DNA from: an uncultured Actinomycetes bacterium
Lineage (GTDB): Bacteria > Actinomycetota > Thermoleophilia > Solirubrobacterales > Thermoleophilaceae
NCBI GenBank assembly: GCA_946481495.1
Contig: CAMLNW010000149.1
Coordinates: forward strand, 1-6,859
DNA: 6,859 nt
Direction of reading: 5' to 3'
The translations under genes were made by a program, and so were the position numbers. Under the pieces are notes generated by a model. It worked only from the letters and a program-made list of their open reading frames with translations. It made no database searches and was not told where the DNA came from. How positions within the stretch are numbered: the first letter of the stretch is position 1; every line of letters starts with the position of its first letter. Shown piece by piece: positions 6,156 to 6,859 of the stretch.

Positions 6156-6859
6156 ATGTCTGACGATCAGCGCGACAACGACTACATCGACGAGGTCGAG
6201 GCCGAGACCGGCGCCGATCCCGCCCCCGAGGCGGCGACCGCCGAGCAGCCCCAGCGTTCGCCGATGATCGACGAGCGGCACGAAGACATCCCGGCGAACA
6301 TCCTCGACCAGACGCGCGAGGGCGAGCACCCCTACCAGTGGCACGAGGGCGTCAACCGCGAGCACGGCTCGACCGACGCTGTCGAGTTCATCGACGTCAA
6401 GAAGTCCTTCGGCCGCAACACCGTCCTCAACGGCCTCAACTTCGGTATCCCCGAGGGCCAGATCTCGATGATCATCGGTCCGTCGGGCACCGGTAAGTCG
6501 GTCTGCATCAAGCACATGGTCGGCTTGCTCTACCCCGACGAGGGCGACGTTCTCGTTCACGGCGAGTCGGTGCCGAACATGGCAGACGACGACCTCTTCG
6601 AGATGCGCAAGAAGTTCGGCGTGTTGTTCCAGGACGGCGCGCTGTTCGGCTCGATGAACGTCTTCGACAACGTCGCCTTCCCGCTCCGTCAGCACACCGA
6701 CAAGGGTGAGGAGGAGATCGCCGAGATCTGCAACCGCCGCCTGCGCGAGGTCGGTCTCGCCGGTGCCGTCGACAAGATGCCGAACGAGCTCTCGGGCGGC
6801 ATGCGCAAGCGCGCCGGGTTCGCCCGCGCGCTGGTACTCGATCCGCAGATCGTCCTCTT
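6156..6859 (+). CDS. ABC transporter ATP-binding protein, Mkl/MlaF type (3' truncated by window edge)
   Basis: The first 234 residues of the ATPase partner of the two permeases are visible; the gene runs off the window before its Walker B motif can be read. The ABC core starts near residue 75 (AVEFIDVKKSFG). It shows Walker A GPSGTGKS (108-115), a Q-loop in LFQDGALFGSMNVFDNV (Gln159), and the ABC signature LSGGMRKR (212-219), a form typical of the Mkl/MlaF group. It should energise lipid or sterol transport on the cytoplasmic face. The 74 residues before the core are acidic and hydrophilic (for example DEVEAETGADPAPEAATAEQ) and look disordered. Most MlaF-type proteins as I know them start only a few residues before the core. 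The strong ribosome binding site supports the long form. The operon order permease-permease-ATPase fits an Mce locus with Mce proteins to follow. Confidence 0.94.
   Translation, partial: MSDDQRDNDYIDEVEAETGADPAPEAATAEQPQRSPMIDERHEDIPANILDQTREGEHPYQWHEGVNREHGSTDAVEFIDVKKSFGRNTVLNGLNFGIPEGQISMIIGPSGTGKSVCIKHMVGLLYPDEGDVLVHGESVPNMADDDLFEMRKKFGVLFQDGALFGSMNVFDNVAFPLRQHTDKGEEEIAEICNRRLREVGLAGAVDKMPNELSGGMRKRAGFARALVLDPQIVL

Noticed and set aside
5841..6695. A 284-codon open frame on the minus strand
   Set aside because: It is antisense to the second permease and the ATPase, with Val/Asp/Arg/His-rich composition and no motif.

Overview
The window is GC-rich, with strong G/C preference at third codon positions and AGGAGG-type ribosome binding sites. 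Together with an Mce-type YrbE/YrbE/Mkl transporter this points to a high-GC actinobacterium. A deep-branching group such as Thermoleophilia (Solirubrobacterales) is my best guess, because amt-glnK sits next to a type III glutamine synthetase. That placement is an inference from gene content, not from a marker gene.

Left part (1-3108), nitrogen assimilation. The 3' end of an ammonium channel gene (amt) is followed after 13 nt by a P-II signalling gene (glnK type). A long GC-rich hairpin comes next, then glnN, a complete 715-residue type III glutamine synthetase, closed by a hairpin with a UUCG loop. Amt would bring in ammonium, P-II would gate the channel according to ATP/ADP and 2-oxoglutarate, and the synthetase would fix the ammonium into glutamine. 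The P-II protein has Met in place of the T-loop Tyr51 that other bacteria modify covalently.

Middle part (3109-3568), non-coding. It is dominated by a large imperfect palindrome of about 418-430 bp. Its ends are a perfect 29-bp inverted repeat (3131-3159 with 3520-3548), its tip is a perfect 20-bp stem (3357-3376 with 3394-3413), and further pairing arms lie between. The left arm carries about 106 nt with no partner. No transposase or other convincing protein is encoded in it. It looks like a non-autonomous fold-back, MITE-like or REP-like element, and it is the least explained part of the window.

Right part (3569-6859). A 64-residue four-cysteine protein (probable zinc binder) starts 21 nt after the palindrome and converges on, with a 20-nt overlap, a minus-strand gene for a predicted secreted lipoprotein. 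Divergent from the lipoprotein, across a 160-bp promoter region, is a tightly packed transporter operon: two MlaE/YrbE-family permeases that overlap by 4 nt, then an Mkl/MlaF-type ATPase that runs off the window edge and has an unusually long acidic N-terminal tail. These three would form the inner-membrane core of an Mce-type lipid or sterol transporter. The substrate-binding Mce proteins would be expected beyond position 6859.
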